Origin: Geminocystis herdmanii PCC 6308
GTDB lineage: Bacteria; Cyanobacteriota; Cyanobacteriia; Cyanobacteriales; Cyanobacteriaceae
DNA: 64,000 bases
Direction: 5' to 3'
NCBI RefSeq assembly: GCF_000332235.1
Contig: NZ_CM001775.1
Span: forward strand, 3,892,272-3,956,271
Positions 44,608-53,892 of this stretch are shown in pieces. The notes beneath the pieces were generated by a model. The model saw only the letters and a program-made list of their open reading frames with translations. It ran no database searches and was not told the origin of the DNA. The translations under genes were made by a program, and so were the position numbers. Every line of letters starts with the position of its first letter. The first letter of the stretch is position 1.

Positions 44608-44712
44608 CTTTTTCTCCTTTTGTGCCTAAAGATTCCTACTACTATTATAACGTGAGGTTAGCTAAAGAATTTGCGTTATAAAAAAAGCTATAATATTATT
44701 CAAAGTCTGAAC

Positions 44713-45315
44713 ATGAATATGCTACTCACCGAATCTTCCCTCACTAATGTCACAGATTCTTTACCCTTAAGACTCTTAACTGTCAGAGAATATAATTTAA
44801 TGGCACAAGTCGGTATTTTGACTAATGATGAAAAAGTAGAATTAATTAAAGGACAAATTGTTACAATCTCGCCTCAAGGAAGTTTTCATGCCGCCGCTAT
44901 AACTCGCACTAATCGCTTATTAACTAACCAATTAAATGAAATTTTAATTAGACTTCAATTACCAATTATTGTTAATGATGTTTCGCAACCTGAACCTGAT
45001 ATTGCTATAGTAAAGTATGATCCTTTAGATTACGACGATCGACACCCCTTAGCTACAGAAGTGTATCTCGTCATCGAAATAGCCGACACCACCTTAAAAA
45101 CAGACTTAGAAATAAAACGACAACTCTACGCCAGTGCAAATATTCCTGAATATTGGGTATTGGATGTTAAACAACGGCAACTATATATATATCGACAAGC
45201 AAATAATGGCGATTATGAAACTACCATTATTTTAAGCGATCAAGACTCGATCGAACTCCTCAATTTTCCTGATGCTAAAATTAAAGTATCAGAAATGTTG
45301 CGCCCTTTGAAGTAA
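44713..45315 (+). CDS. Uma2 family putative endonuclease
   Basis: A 200-residue Uma2/DUF820 protein of normal length. Recognised are LTVREYNLMAQVGILTNDEK, EPDIAIVKYD, VYLVIEIADTT and the Lys/Tyr-containing IPEYWVLDV, which together form the PD-(D/E)XK-like core. I start at ATG 44713; a TTG at 44671 would add 14 unsupported residues. It is the second Uma2 protein in the window and lies just upstream of ndhF. Confidence 0.85.
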   Translation: MNMLLTESSLTNVTDSLPLRLLTVREYNLMAQVGILTNDEKVELIKGQIVTISPQGSFHAAAITRTNRLLTNQLNEILIRLQLPIIVNDVSQPEPDIAIVKYDPLDYDDRHPLATEVYLVIEIADTTLKTDLEIKRQLYASANIPEYWVLDVKQRQLYIYRQANNGDYETTIILSDQDSIELLNFPDAKIKVSEMLRPLK

Positions 45316-45408
45316 TCACCCTTCGTTTATTTCCAAGCAAAAATTGTTCATAGTTAAACAACCTATGTCACAATGAAAACGTTATGAATAAATAAAAAAA
45401 TAACGAGG

Positions 45409-47415
45409 ATGGATAGTTTAAAATTATATGAATACGCTTGGTTAGTGCCGACACTACCTCTACTCTCTTCAATGATAGTGGGTATCGGCTTAATTTCTTT
45501 TAATCAAGCAACAAACAAACTTAGACAAGTTAACTCTGTCTTTATTATCTCTACTTTAGGTGTTTGCCTTACTATGGCGATCGCACTATTTTGGAGTCAA
45601 TGGCAAGGACACGAACCCTATACTAAAATGATAGAATGGGCTAGTGCCGGGGATTTTACCCTCAGTATGGGTTACACCATCGATCATCTTAGCTCATTAA
45701 TGCTCGTCATTGTTACCACCGTTGCTTTACTGGTAATGATTTATACTGACGGCTATATGGCACACGATGCAGGTTATGTGCGTTTTTATGCCTATCTGAG
45801 CATCTTTAGTGCCTCTATGTTGGGTTTAGTCATCAGTCCTAACCTAGTACAAGTATATATCTTCTGGGAATTGGTAGGGGTATGTTCGTACTTACTGATT
45901 GGGTTTTGGTACGATCGAAAACCTGCAGCGGATGCTTGTCAGAAAGCCTTTGTCGTCAATAGGGTGGGAGATTTCGGTTTATTACTCGGTATGCTTGGTT
46001 TATATTGGGCAACTGGTACATTTGAATTTATCCCTATGGGCGATCGACTTCACGAAATCGTAGGCTCAGGGGAACTTGCAGGGGGAGTAGCGGTGTTATT
46101 TGCTATTTTGGTGTTTTTAGGACCTGTAGCAAAATCAGCCCAGTTTCCGCTCCATGTATGGTTGCCTGACGCAATGGAAGGACCTACTCCTATCTCTGCT
46201 TTAATCCATGCGGCAACAATGGTAGCGGCTGGAGTCTTCTTGATTGCCCGTATGTACCCTGTATTTGAGCCTATTCCTGAAGTTATGACAGTGATTTCTT
46301 GGACTGGTTGCTTTACTGCTTTCTTGGGTGCTACGATCGCAATTACCCAAAATGACATCAAAAAAGGTTTAGCCTATTCCACTATTTCCCAATTAGGTTA
46401 TATGGTGATGGCAATGGGTATCGGTGCATATAGTGCAGGTTTATTTCACCTGATGACTCATGCTTATTTCAAAGCTATGTTATTCTTATGCTCAGGTTCA
46501 GTAATTCACGGTATGGAAGAAGTCGTGGGGCATGAGCCAGTTTTAGCCCAAGATATGCGTTTAATGGGGAATTTACGCAAATATATGCCCATTACTTCCA
46601 GTTGCTTCCTTATCGGCACTCTTGCTATCTGTGGTATCCCTCCTTTTGCTGGATTTTGGTCAAAAGATGAGATTCTAGGGTTAGCCTTTGAAGCGAATCC
46701 CGTTTTGTGGTTAGTGGGTTGGTTAACGGCAGGTTTAACGGCATTCTATATGTTTAGAATGTATTTTATGACCTTTGAAGGAGATTTTAGAGGTAAAGAT
46801 CACAAAATTCAAGAGGAATTGTTACAAAAAGCAGGTGTTGCTTTAAGTGGTGAAGGGCATCACGGGGAAAAACCTCACGAGTCGCCTTTAACTATGACAT
46901 TTCCTCTGATGATGTTAGCTATTCCTTCCATTTTTATCGGCTTACTTGGTATGCCTTGGAATAATCGTTTTGAGGAGTTTATCGCTTCCCCTAACGAAGA
47001 AGTGTTAGAAGTTGCCCATCATTTTGACTTAAATGAGTTTCTCATCATGGGAGGTAACTCTGTGGGTATCGCTTTAATTGGTATTTCGATCGCCTCTTTG
47101 TGCTACCTTAAAAATAAAATTGATTATAAGTCGATCGCGCAGAAAATCCAGCCTTTATATGAGCTTTCCTTAAATAAATGGTACTTTGATGAATTTTACG
47201 ATAAAGTATTCGTGCAAGGATGCCGTCGTATCGCTCGTGGTATCATGGAAGTTGACTATAAAGTAGTTGACGGTGCAGTCAACCTCACTGGTTTAGTAAC
47301 TATCATCAGTGGAGAAGGCTTAAAATACCTCGAAAATGGAAGGGCGCAATTCTATGCCTTAATTGTTTTCGCCGCCGTTTTAGGTTTTGCGATCGCATTT
47401 ACCGTTGTCGGTTAA
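45409..47415 (+). CDS. ndhF: NAD(P)H-quinone oxidoreductase subunit 5
   Basis: A 668-residue polytopic subunit of the thylakoid NDH-1 complex with about fifteen to sixteen membrane helices and a long lateral helix at the C-terminus. The proton-channel motifs include LVGVCSYLLIGFWYDR, AKSAQFPLHVWLPDAMEGPT, ISALIHAATMVAAG and HAYFKAMLFLCSGSVIHG. The length and the SALIHAATM region match the cyanobacterial NdhF1 type. AACGAGG directly precedes the ATG. Confidence 0.95.
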   Translation: MDSLKLYEYAWLVPTLPLLSSMIVGIGLISFNQATNKLRQVNSVFIISTLGVCLTMAIALFWSQWQGHEPYTKMIEWASAGDFTLSMGYTIDHLSSLMLVIVTTVALLVMIYTDGYMAHDAGYVRFYAYLSIFSASMLGLVISPNLVQVYIFWELVGVCSYLLIGFWYDRKPAADACQKAFVVNRVGDFGLLLGMLGLYWATGTFEFIPMGDRLHEIVGSGELAGGVAVLFAILVFLGPVAKSAQFPLHVWLPDAMEGPTPISALIHAATMVAAGVFLIARMYPVFEPIPEVMTVISWTGCFTAFLGATIAITQNDIKKGLAYSTISQLGYMVMAMGIGAYSAGLFHLMTHAYFKAMLFLCSGSVIHGMEEVVGHEPVLAQDMRLMGNLRKYMPITSSCFLIGTLAICGIPPFAGFWSKDEILGLAFEANPVLWLVGWLTAGLTAFYMFRMYFMTFEGDFRGKDHKIQEELLQKAGVALSGEGHHGEKPHESPLTMTFPLMMLAIPSIFIGLLGMPWNNRFEEFIASPNEEVLEVAHHFDLNEFLIMGGNSVGIALIGISIASLCYLKNKIDYKSIAQKIQPLYELSLNKWYFDEFYDKVFVQGCRRIARGIMEVDYKVVDGAVNLTGLVTIISGEGLKYLENGRAQFYALIVFAAVLGFAIAFTVVG

Positions 47416-47445
47416 TAATATACATCGACCACATTAAAGGATAAT

Positions 47446-47471
47446 GTTGGGTTACACTTGGTTAACCCAAC
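47446..47471. repeat. hairpin GTTGGGTTA ... TAACCCAAC after ndhF
   Basis: GTTGGGTTA at 47446-47454 pairs with TAACCCAAC at 47463-47471, with CCTACT following. The same structure is at 12115-12142. It may act as a weak terminator for ndhF or simply be a dispersed palindrome. Confidence 0.6.
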
Positions 47472-47510
47472 CTACTATGATACTATAGGTAGTAAGTCAA
47501 AAATTTTGCC

Positions 47511-50500
47511 ATGTCTAAACTACTTATCTCTCAGTATCACAACGAAGTCGAAAAAATTAAACGTTATGGTGGTAGTAAAAACGAGTCAATCATTAGAGTA
47601 TCCTTTCAAAATCTACTCAACAATTACTGTCAAACTCGCAATTTTTTATTAATTCCTGAATTACCCTACAAAAATCAGAGAATCACTCCCGATGGCACGA
47701 TAAAAGACGCTTTACAATTAGATTGGGGATACTGGGAAAGCAAAGACGAAAACGACGATTTAGACTTAGAAATTGAGAAGAAATTTGCTAAGGGTTATCC
47801 CAACGATAATATTTTATTTGAAGATTCTACCACAGCGATTTTAATTCAAAGTGGAGTAGAAAAAATGCGCGTGTCTATGCAGGATATAGACGCATTAGAC
47901 AAAATTTTAAAAGAATTTATCGACTATCAACGCCCCGAAGTAGCAGAATTTTATCAAGCAATTACTAAATTTAAAGATGACTTACCCACTCTTATTAATA
48001 CCCTGAGAGAAAATATAGATTTAGCATCAAAAAACAATCAAAAATTTATTGCGAAAAGAGACACTTTTTTAAGTCTTTGTCAAAACTCCATTAATCCTAA
48101 TATTACCGTTGAAGATGTTAGGGAAATGATGATACAACATATCTTAACAGAAGACATCTTTTTAACAATTTTTGATGAGGTACAATTTCACCGAGACAAT
48201 AATATTGCTAGGGAATTAACAGAGTTAATTAATAGTTTTTTGAAGGGAGGAGAAAGAAAGAAATTATTAAGCAGTATTCAGCATTATTATAAAGCAATAA
48301 AAAGTAAAGCAAGTCAAATAAATAATCACCATGAAAAACAGAAGTTTTTAAAGGCAATTTACGAGAATTTTTATAAGGCTTATAATCCTTTATCTGCTGA
48401 CAGATTGGGCATTGTTTATACTCCCAATGAGATAGTTAGATTTATGATTGAAAGTACCGATTTTTTACTTCATAAACACTTTAATAAATTACTCATTGAC
48501 AAAAATGTAGAAATACTTGATCCTGCTACGGGTACAGGTACTTTTATCACAGAATTAATCGAATATTTGCCCATAAATTCACAAAATTGTGACGCATTAA
48601 GATATAAATATCAGCATGAAATTCACTGTAACGAAGTAGCGATTTTACCCTATTATATTGCTAACTTAAATATCGAATATACCTATCTGCAAAAAACGGG
48701 GGAATATCAAGAATTTAATAATATTTGTTTTGTGGATACTTTAGATCATACCAGCTTTGAAGGGAAGCAGATGGATTTGTTTGCCATGTCGTTAGAAAAT
48801 ACTGCCAGAATTAGACGACAAAATGAGAAAAAAATCTCGGTAATTATCGGTAATCCTCCCTATAATGCCAAGCAAGAAAATTTTAATGATAACAATGCTA
48901 ATCGCAGTTATGAAAGTATAGATAAACGGATTAAATCGACTTATATAAAAGAAGGAAAAGCCCAAAACCAAATCGTTTTATATGATATGTATGTGAGGTT
49001 TATTCGTTGGGCAAGTGATAGGTTAAAAGACAATGGAATTATTGCTTTTATTACTAACAATTCCTTTATTGATGGCTTAACTTTTGATGGTTTTAGAAAA
49101 GTTTTAAGTGAAGAATTTAGTCATGTTTATATTATCGATTTAGGGGGAAATATTCGACAGGGAGATAAAACGGGAAATGTGTTTAATATTATGATAGGGG
49201 TTGCCATTACATTTTTAGTGAGAAAAAATAACGTAGGGTTTGAAATCAATTCAACCCAAATAACCTCAAATAATTGTGAAATTTATTATTATAAATCTGT
49301 TGAAAATTCAGCATTAGATAAATTAGATTTTATTGGTAAAAATAAGTTAAAAGAGATTAATTTTACTCATATTATACCGAAGAATAATAATTGGATTAAT
49401 CAAAGCGATAATGATTTTGATGATTTGTTACCTTTAATTGATAAAAATGTGAAAAGTGGTAAATCTGAAGAAGCTATTTTTAAGTTATTTTCACGAGGTG
49501 TAGAAACAACTAGAGATGAATGGGTTTATGATTTAGATAAGAATAATTTAATCAATAAAATTAACTTGTTTATAAAAATTTATAACGAATCTATAGATAA
49601 TAATTATCAGGATTTTTCTATTAAATGGAGTTCATCATTAGAAACATACTTTAATAATAAAATTAAAGCTCACTTTGACCAAGATTTAGTTAAAAAGTCT
49701 TTATATAGACCATTTATTCCTTTATATCATTATACAGAAAAATTATTTAATCATAGATTGACTCAAAATCATTTTGATATGTTATCTAATAGTTTAAATG
49801 CAGAAAATTTAATTATTGGTATTTCAGGTTTAGGTTTATTTAAACCTTTTCAATGTTTAATTTCAAATTTCTTATTTGGTTTAGATACTCTTGAAAAAAC
49901 CCAGTGTTTGCCATTATATACTTATGATAAAGAGGGAAAAAGAGAGGAAAATATCACCGATTGGGCGCTAAAAAAATTCAGAGAATATTATAACGTAAAA
50001 CGGGCTTCTAGCCCGTCTGAGGCTAACAGGCAAGATGCCTGTTTTACGGGAAGAGAGATAAAAGAGATTGAAAAAATTGATATTTTTTATTACGTTTATG
50101 CAGTTTTACATAATCCGAAATATCGATCGAAATATGAGTTAAATTTAAAGAGAGAGTTTCCGAGAATACCTTTTTATGATGACTTTTATCAATGGGTAAA
50201 TTGGGGTAAAAAGTTGATGAATTTACATCTTAATTATGAAGAAATAGAGCCTTATAATTTAAAGAGAATAGAATCCCCCCTAACCCCCCTTAGTAAGGGG
50301 GGAAAGAGTCCGAAGGTGAAGTTAAAAGCAGATAAAATTAAGCATCAAATTATCATTGATGAGGTGACTATTTTAACAGAAATTCCCTCGATCGTCTGGG
50401 AATATAAACTAGGAAATCGGAGTGCTTTAGAGTGGATTTTAGATCAATATAAGGAGAAAAAATCTAAGGATAAAACTATAGCAGAAAAGTTTAATAATTA

Positions 50501-50600
50501 TCGTTTTGCTGACTATAAAGAGCAAGTAATTGACTTGTTAATGAGAGTAACAACCGTTAGTATAGAAACTATGAAAATTATTAAGGAAATGGACAGATAG
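47511..50600 (+). CDS. single-chain restriction-modification enzyme (type ISP/IIG-like)
   Basis: A 1029-residue protein. The N-terminus looks like a PD-(D/E)XK nuclease: Asp61 in TPDGTI and Glu76-x-Lys78 in GYWESKDE. A helical linker follows. The N6-adenine methyltransferase core has SAM motif LDPATGTGTFITELIEY (about residue 337) and catalytic NPPY (about residue 448, VIIGNPPYNAKQ). A target-recognition region occupies the C-terminal 500 residues. No helicase motifs were seen, so translocating type ISP activity is uncertain. Two palindromic elements are inserted in frame (encoded at about residues 828-846 and 921-931). Confidence 0.88.
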   Translation: MSKLLISQYHNEVEKIKRYGGSKNESIIRVSFQNLLNNYCQTRNFLLIPELPYKNQRITPDGTIKDALQLDWGYWESKDENDDLDLEIEKKFAKGYPNDNILFEDSTTAILIQSGVEKMRVSMQDIDALDKILKEFIDYQRPEVAEFYQAITKFKDDLPTLINTLRENIDLASKNNQKFIAKRDTFLSLCQNSINPNITVEDVREMMIQHILTEDIFLTIFDEVQFHRDNNIARELTELINSFLKGGERKKLLSSIQHYYKAIKSKASQINNHHEKQKFLKAIYENFYKAYNPLSADRLGIVYTPNEIVRFMIESTDFLLHKHFNKLLIDKNVEILDPATGTGTFITELIEYLPINSQNCDALRYKYQHEIHCNEVAILPYYIANLNIEYTYLQKTGEYQEFNNICFVDTLDHTSFEGKQMDLFAMSLENTARIRRQNEKKISVIIGNPPYNAKQENFNDNNANRSYESIDKRIKSTYIKEGKAQNQIVLYDMYVRFIRWASDRLKDNGIIAFITNNSFIDGLTFDGFRKVLSEEFSHVYIIDLGGNIRQGDKTGNVFNIMIGVAITFLVRKNNVGFEINSTQITSNNCEIYYYKSVENSALDKLDFIGKNKLKEINFTHIIPKNNNWINQSDNDFDDLLPLIDKNVKSGKSEEAIFKLFSRGVETTRDEWVYDLDKNNLINKINLFIKIYNESIDNNYQDFSIKWSSSLETYFNNKIKAHFDQDLVKKSLYRPFIPLYHYTEKLFNHRLTQNHFDMLSNSLNAENLIIGISGLGLFKPFQCLISNFLFGLDTLEKTQCLPLYTYDKEGKREENITDWALKKFREYYNVKRASSPSEANRQDACFTGREIKEIEKIDIFYYVYAVLHNPKYRSKYELNLKREFPRIPFYDDFYQWVNWGKKLMNLHLNYEEIEPYNLKRIESPLTPLSKGGKSPKVKLKADKIKHQIIIDEVTILTEIPSIVWEYKLGNRSALEWILDQYKEKKSKDKTIAEKFNNYRFADYKEQVIDLLMRVTTVSIETMKIIKEMDR
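49994..50048 (+). repeat. palindromic element inserted in frame in the restriction-modification gene
   Basis: The outer stem is CGTAAAAC (49994-50001) with GTTTTACG (50041-50048); inside are two hairpins, GGGCT-TCT-AGCCC and CAGGCA-AGA-TGCCTG. It folds as a cloverleaf-like shape and is read through as KRASSPSEANRQDACFTG. Elements of this style are normally intergenic in cyanobacteria. Confidence 0.8.
50274..50303 (+). repeat. G/C-rich hairpin element in frame in the restriction-modification gene
   Basis: TCCCCCCTAACCCCCC followed by TTAGTAAGGGGGGA forms a strong hairpin (CCCCCCTTA-G-TAAGGGGGG at 50284-50302) and encodes SPLTPLSKGGK. An inverted near copy is in the spacer at 52575-52606. Confidence 0.75.
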
Positions 50601-50686
50601 AATGAAGAATGAAGAATGAAGAATGAAGAATGAAGAATGAAGAATGAAGAATGAAGAATGGAGAATGAAGAATGGAGAATGGAGAA
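50600..50686. repeat. 7-bp array (AATGAAG/AATGGAG) after the restriction-modification gene
   Basis: Eleven to twelve units beginning directly at the TAG stop codon (50598-50600). Confidence 0.9.
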
Positions 50687-50735
50687 TTAACAATCACACT
50701 CTTGTCTTTGCCCACTTTCAAAACTTAAACCCTAA

Positions 50736-51608
50736 TTAGCTAAAAGTATTCATAATAGCCTGAATAATGTCTTCGGGAGCTTCTTCGGGGATATAATGAC
50801 CACATCCTTCAATGATATAGTTAGTAATGTTGTCACAATAGGAAGCTAAACCATTATAAATTAAAGATTTAGTAGCAAACTCTCCCCCCATAGTGAAAAT
50901 AGGTTGAGAAAATCGAGTTTCTGGGGTTAGGGTATTGGTTTTAATATTGTCTTCCAAACTGGCATACCATAAAAATCCAGCTTTCATGGCATAAGGGCGA
51001 CTATAATAACTTACATAATGTTCGATCGTTTCAGTAGATAAATTTTCTTTGCGTCTGGATTTATTAGTGAAATACCAAGTAAGATATTCTTTTTCTTTAC
51101 CTTTGACTAAGCTATCCGCTAAATCTGGTACTTTATGGAAATAGAATTGCCATACTTTACCCGCATTTTCCAACGAGAAAAAGTCATTACTAACTAACCC
51201 CGGTATCGCCGCATCGATTAACCCTAAACCTTCAATGTGTTGAGGAAAAAGTTTTAAGATACTAAAAGCAACCCAAGCGCCCACATCATGCCCCACAAGA
51301 TAAAATGAGGTTATCTGTTTTTGAGCCATAAAGTTAATTACTTCTTGGGCAGAGGTAGCACAATCATAACCATTTTCGGGAATATCTGAGTCTCCTTGCC
51401 CTCTCAAGTCTAAGGCGATAACGTGAAAATATTTGCTCAATGGTTCTAATAATAGTCGCCAAACGTAACAAGTTTGAGGCCAACCTCCTAGTAATACTAA
51501 GGGTTTCCCCGTGCCTCCTTCAAGGGCGTGAAGGGTAATATCGTTAACTTTGGTGTAGGTGTGGCTAAATCCAGAAGGAAGGGTTATGTCAATGTATGGT
51601 TGATTCAT
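50736..51608 (-). CDS. alpha/beta hydrolase (epoxide hydrolase-like)
   Basis: A 290-residue alpha/beta hydrolase. The oxyanion region is GGWPQTCYVWR and the nucleophile elbow is GHDVGA (Asp rather than Ser), as in epoxide hydrolases and haloalkane dehalogenases. The catalytic His is in EGCGHYIPEEAPEDI. It overlaps the upstream sugar-isomerase gene by four bases (ATGA), so both are co-translated. Confidence 0.87.
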   Translation of the reverse strand: MNQPYIDITLPSGFSHTYTKVNDITLHALEGGTGKPLVLLGGWPQTCYVWRLLLEPLSKYFHVIALDLRGQGDSDIPENGYDCATSAQEVINFMAQKQITSFYLVGHDVGAWVAFSILKLFPQHIEGLGLIDAAIPGLVSNDFFSLENAGKVWQFYFHKVPDLADSLVKGKEKEYLTWYFTNKSRRKENLSTETIEHYVSYYSRPYAMKAGFLWYASLEDNIKTNTLTPETRFSQPIFTMGGEFATKSLIYNGLASYCDNITNYIIEGCGHYIPEEAPEDIIQAIMNTFS

Positions 51609-52474
51609 GATAGAGATGTTTGATAGGTGTTTTTTAAAAATTTCAGTCCTTCTTCGGCTATGTATTGGCTACTGGGAGCAACTTTACGCCAAATTTTAGC
51701 GGATGTAGCTAATTCGATGTCGTCAGGGTTAAAACTTTCAATGACGATCGAACCTTGATATTCCATCGCTTTAAGGGTATCAAATAATTCCTGCCAAGGG
51801 AGGGTATCACTGCCGGGAGTGCCTCTGTCTTTGGCGCTCACATGAACATGAAAACATTTTTTTCCTGCTTGTAAAAAGGCTTGAATAATGTCTTTTTCTT
51901 CGATATTCATGTGGAATAAATCCAATAATAGCCCCATATTCGGACATTCGATCGAACTTAAAAGGGTTAATCCTTGCGCGACAGTATTTAAAGCATAACC
52001 TTGAAAACGGTTAAGAGGTTCAAAGGCAAGTTTTATCTCTGTAGTAGAAAGAGTTTGAGCAATTTCGATTAAGGCTTGATGTAAGAGTTTTTCTTCTATC
52101 TCTTGAAGGGGTTTACCGCTAAGATAACCTACTGGATGAATTAAAGGACCTGATAATTGAGTTATACCGCATTTTTGACAAAATTCGATGGCTTTTTGCA
52201 CATATTTAACGGATTTTTGCCAAATTTCAGGATTTTCACTGGTAAGAGATAATCCTTGAGGCATACTGCTACAAAAAGTTAAGCCTAATTCGTATTTATC
52301 TTGATAACTTTTAAGAACATCTCGATCGATCTGCTCAAAACTATGGGTAGCAATCTCGACACTATCAAATCCCCAACTTTTTGCCTCTGAGAAAATAAAT
52401 TCTTCATGCCCTAAAAATTCCTTTTTCCAGATAAAAGTATGAACACCAAATCGAATTAACCCAGATTCAGTCAT
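51605..52474 (-). CDS. sugar phosphate isomerase/epimerase family protein
   Basis: A 289-residue TIM-barrel protein of the xylose-isomerase-like AP endonuclease 2 superfamily. Metal-binding candidates include Glu in KLAFEPLNRF, Asp and His in GLLLDLFHMNIEE, His in CFHVHVSAKDRG and Glu in IVIESFNPDD, all present. It precedes the hydrolase gene with a four-base overlap. The substrate cannot be assigned from sequence. Confidence 0.85.
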   Translation of the reverse strand: MTESGLIRFGVHTFIWKKEFLGHEEFIFSEAKSWGFDSVEIATHSFEQIDRDVLKSYQDKYELGLTFCSSMPQGLSLTSENPEIWQKSVKYVQKAIEFCQKCGITQLSGPLIHPVGYLSGKPLQEIEEKLLHQALIEIAQTLSTTEIKLAFEPLNRFQGYALNTVAQGLTLLSSIECPNMGLLLDLFHMNIEEKDIIQAFLQAGKKCFHVHVSAKDRGTPGSDTLPWQELFDTLKAMEYQGSIVIESFNPDDIELATSAKIWRKVAPSSQYIAEEGLKFLKNTYQTSLS

Positions 52475-52574
52475 AATAAAACCCCTTATAGAAAAGATAA
52501 TATGATTAAGAATTACGCAAAATAATTATTTTGATAGCAATCCTAAATCTTAGATGAAAACTTTAAATTTAATT

Positions 52575-52606
52575 CCCCCTTTACTTTAAGGGGGGTTAGG
52601 GGGGAT
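52575..52606 (-). repeat. G/C-rich hairpin element (second copy)
   Basis: CCCCCTTTACTTTAAGGGGGG followed on the right by TTAGGGGGGA. It is the inverted counterpart of the in-frame element at 50274-50303 and lies upstream of the sugar-isomerase gene. Confidence 0.7.
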
Positions 52607-52618
52607 CAAAAAATAATG

Positions 52619-52789
52619 CTAAAAATTAAATTTTTGCTTAATAAAAGTATAAGTAAGTTGACCTAATAATACAGCTCCTGCAGCCACTAAACCTTGAAAG
52701 GGAGGTACAGGTAAAGGAATTTTAAAAGCCGTAAAAATTACCCCTAAAATCCAGCCCCCCAAAATGGCTATTCCTAGCTCTTTATTCAT
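52619..52789 (-). CDS. XapX domain small membrane protein
   Basis: A 56-residue protein with two membrane helices around the XapX-type motif IPLPVPPFQGLVAAGAVLLG. I start at ATG 52787-52789 (MNKELGIAILGG), preceded by AAGGGTAAAG; the frame is open 22 codons further but that part overlaps the upstream gene and looks unrelated. It lies 13 bases after the cupin gene on the same strand. Confidence 0.75.
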   Translation of the reverse strand: MNKELGIAILGGWILGVIFTAFKIPLPVPPFQGLVAAGAVLLGQLTYTFIKQKFNF

Positions 52790-52802
52790 ATCTTTACCCT
52801 TG

Positions 52803-53603
52803 TCAAAAACAACTAACGGATTTATCTCCTTGATTATAGGCATTAACTGCGTCAACGATCCTCATTAAATTTTCTTCATCAAAAAGTTTTACTAATTCTA
52901 AGGGAATATCCTCACTTAAATCTTTAATATATTCAGTAAAAAAGGCACTTTGGTTAATACCATATTTAGGTGCTGAGGTGATAAATTCTAGTTTCGCTTC
53001 GTCTGTAATAGCCGGTAAATTATTTAAGTCTTTGATGGGGATTCCTACTTCTTGAAAATACTCCCGAATACCACCATCGTTTAAAGGATATTCTGGGGAA
53101 GACTCATCTCGTATCCATATAAATACTAAAGGATGAGTTTTTTCTGTCTTGTTGATAAAACCGTGAATATGATATTTTGCTCCATAAAATACTTGATTTG
53201 CTTCAGCATCAAGGCTATAAATAACGGCGTTTCCCGCTTCTTCACGGGTAGGCGGAAAGTTAAGATCGGGATATGTTTGAGTTGTTTCTAGTAATTGTAT
53301 GCCTCCTTCTGGAGTCCAAAACCATTCATTCGTATAGTGGTGAACATGGGGTAAAGGACCAGCCCCCGAAGGGATGATACCATAAGCTAGAGAAAATCCT
53401 AAGTCACCTCGATTACAGCTTGTAAACTTAAAAATTTCTCCTGCGGGTCCTAAAATATTTTCTGTTTCAATGTTAGGAATCGGAACATCCTCAAGATAAT
53501 GTTTATAACGATCGAATTTATTAGCGGATAAAGCATTACTAGGAAAAAAGAGCATTCCACAAAGCACGATCGAAATTAGAGCAATAACGTTCCAAACTTT
53601 CAT
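52803..53603 (-). CDS. secreted cupin-domain protein
   Basis: A 266-residue exported protein with a signal peptide of about 26 residues (ending SNALSA). A cupin-like beta barrel carries PHVHHYTNEWFWTPEGG with two His and one Glu suited to metal binding, and a later His in AKYHIHGFIN. A helical C-terminal region (about 185-266) follows. The enzymatic role is unknown. It is first in a two-gene unit with the XapX gene. Confidence 0.78.
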   Translation of the reverse strand: MKVWNVIALISIVLCGMLFFPSNALSANKFDRYKHYLEDVPIPNIETENILGPAGEIFKFTSCNRGDLGFSLAYGIIPSGAGPLPHVHHYTNEWFWTPEGGIQLLETTQTYPDLNFPPTREEAGNAVIYSLDAEANQVFYGAKYHIHGFINKTEKTHPLVFIWIRDESSPEYPLNDGGIREYFQEVGIPIKDLNNLPAITDEAKLEFITSAPKYGINQSAFFTEYIKDLSEDIPLELVKLFDEENLMRIVDAVNAYNQGDKSVSCF

Positions 53604-53835
53604 TCACTAAAAATTTTTTTGAGATTGTGATAATAGTAACCCACATTCCGCACATAACAATGTATTGTCATAAGAGTATGAAAACCGAAGGACTAATTTT
53701 GGACAAACTCTAAGTGAGTTTACTCAATTTTTTATTAGTTTTCCTTTTCGCTAGAGAAATTTTTTTCCTGATTATCGCCATTTTAGAAGAGTATGACAAT
53801 ACTTTGTAACTCCAACAGAGAAGATTTAGTAGAGG

Positions 53836-53883
53836 GATTCAACTCCCTTGATGACTCAATATACAGAGTTAAGGAGTTGAATC
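53836..53883. terminator. inverted repeat downstream of psaJ
   Basis: GATTCAACTCC (53836-53846) is exactly complementary to GGAGTTGAATC (53873-53883), with a smaller ACTC/GAGT pairing inside. It starts ten bases past the psaJ stop in the direction of transcription and is the best candidate for the end of the psaF-psaJ transcript, though there is no T-run. Confidence 0.45.
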
Positions 53884-53892
53884 GATCGAACT

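Noticed and set aside
47458..47652. Small open frame between ndhF and the restriction-modification gene
   Set aside because: It overlaps the hairpin after ndhF and the first 140 bases of the large gene in another frame.
52790..52855. Extension of the XapX protein upstream by 22 codons
   Set aside because: It would overlap the end of the cupin gene, and a better ATG with AAGGGTAAAG lies at 52789.
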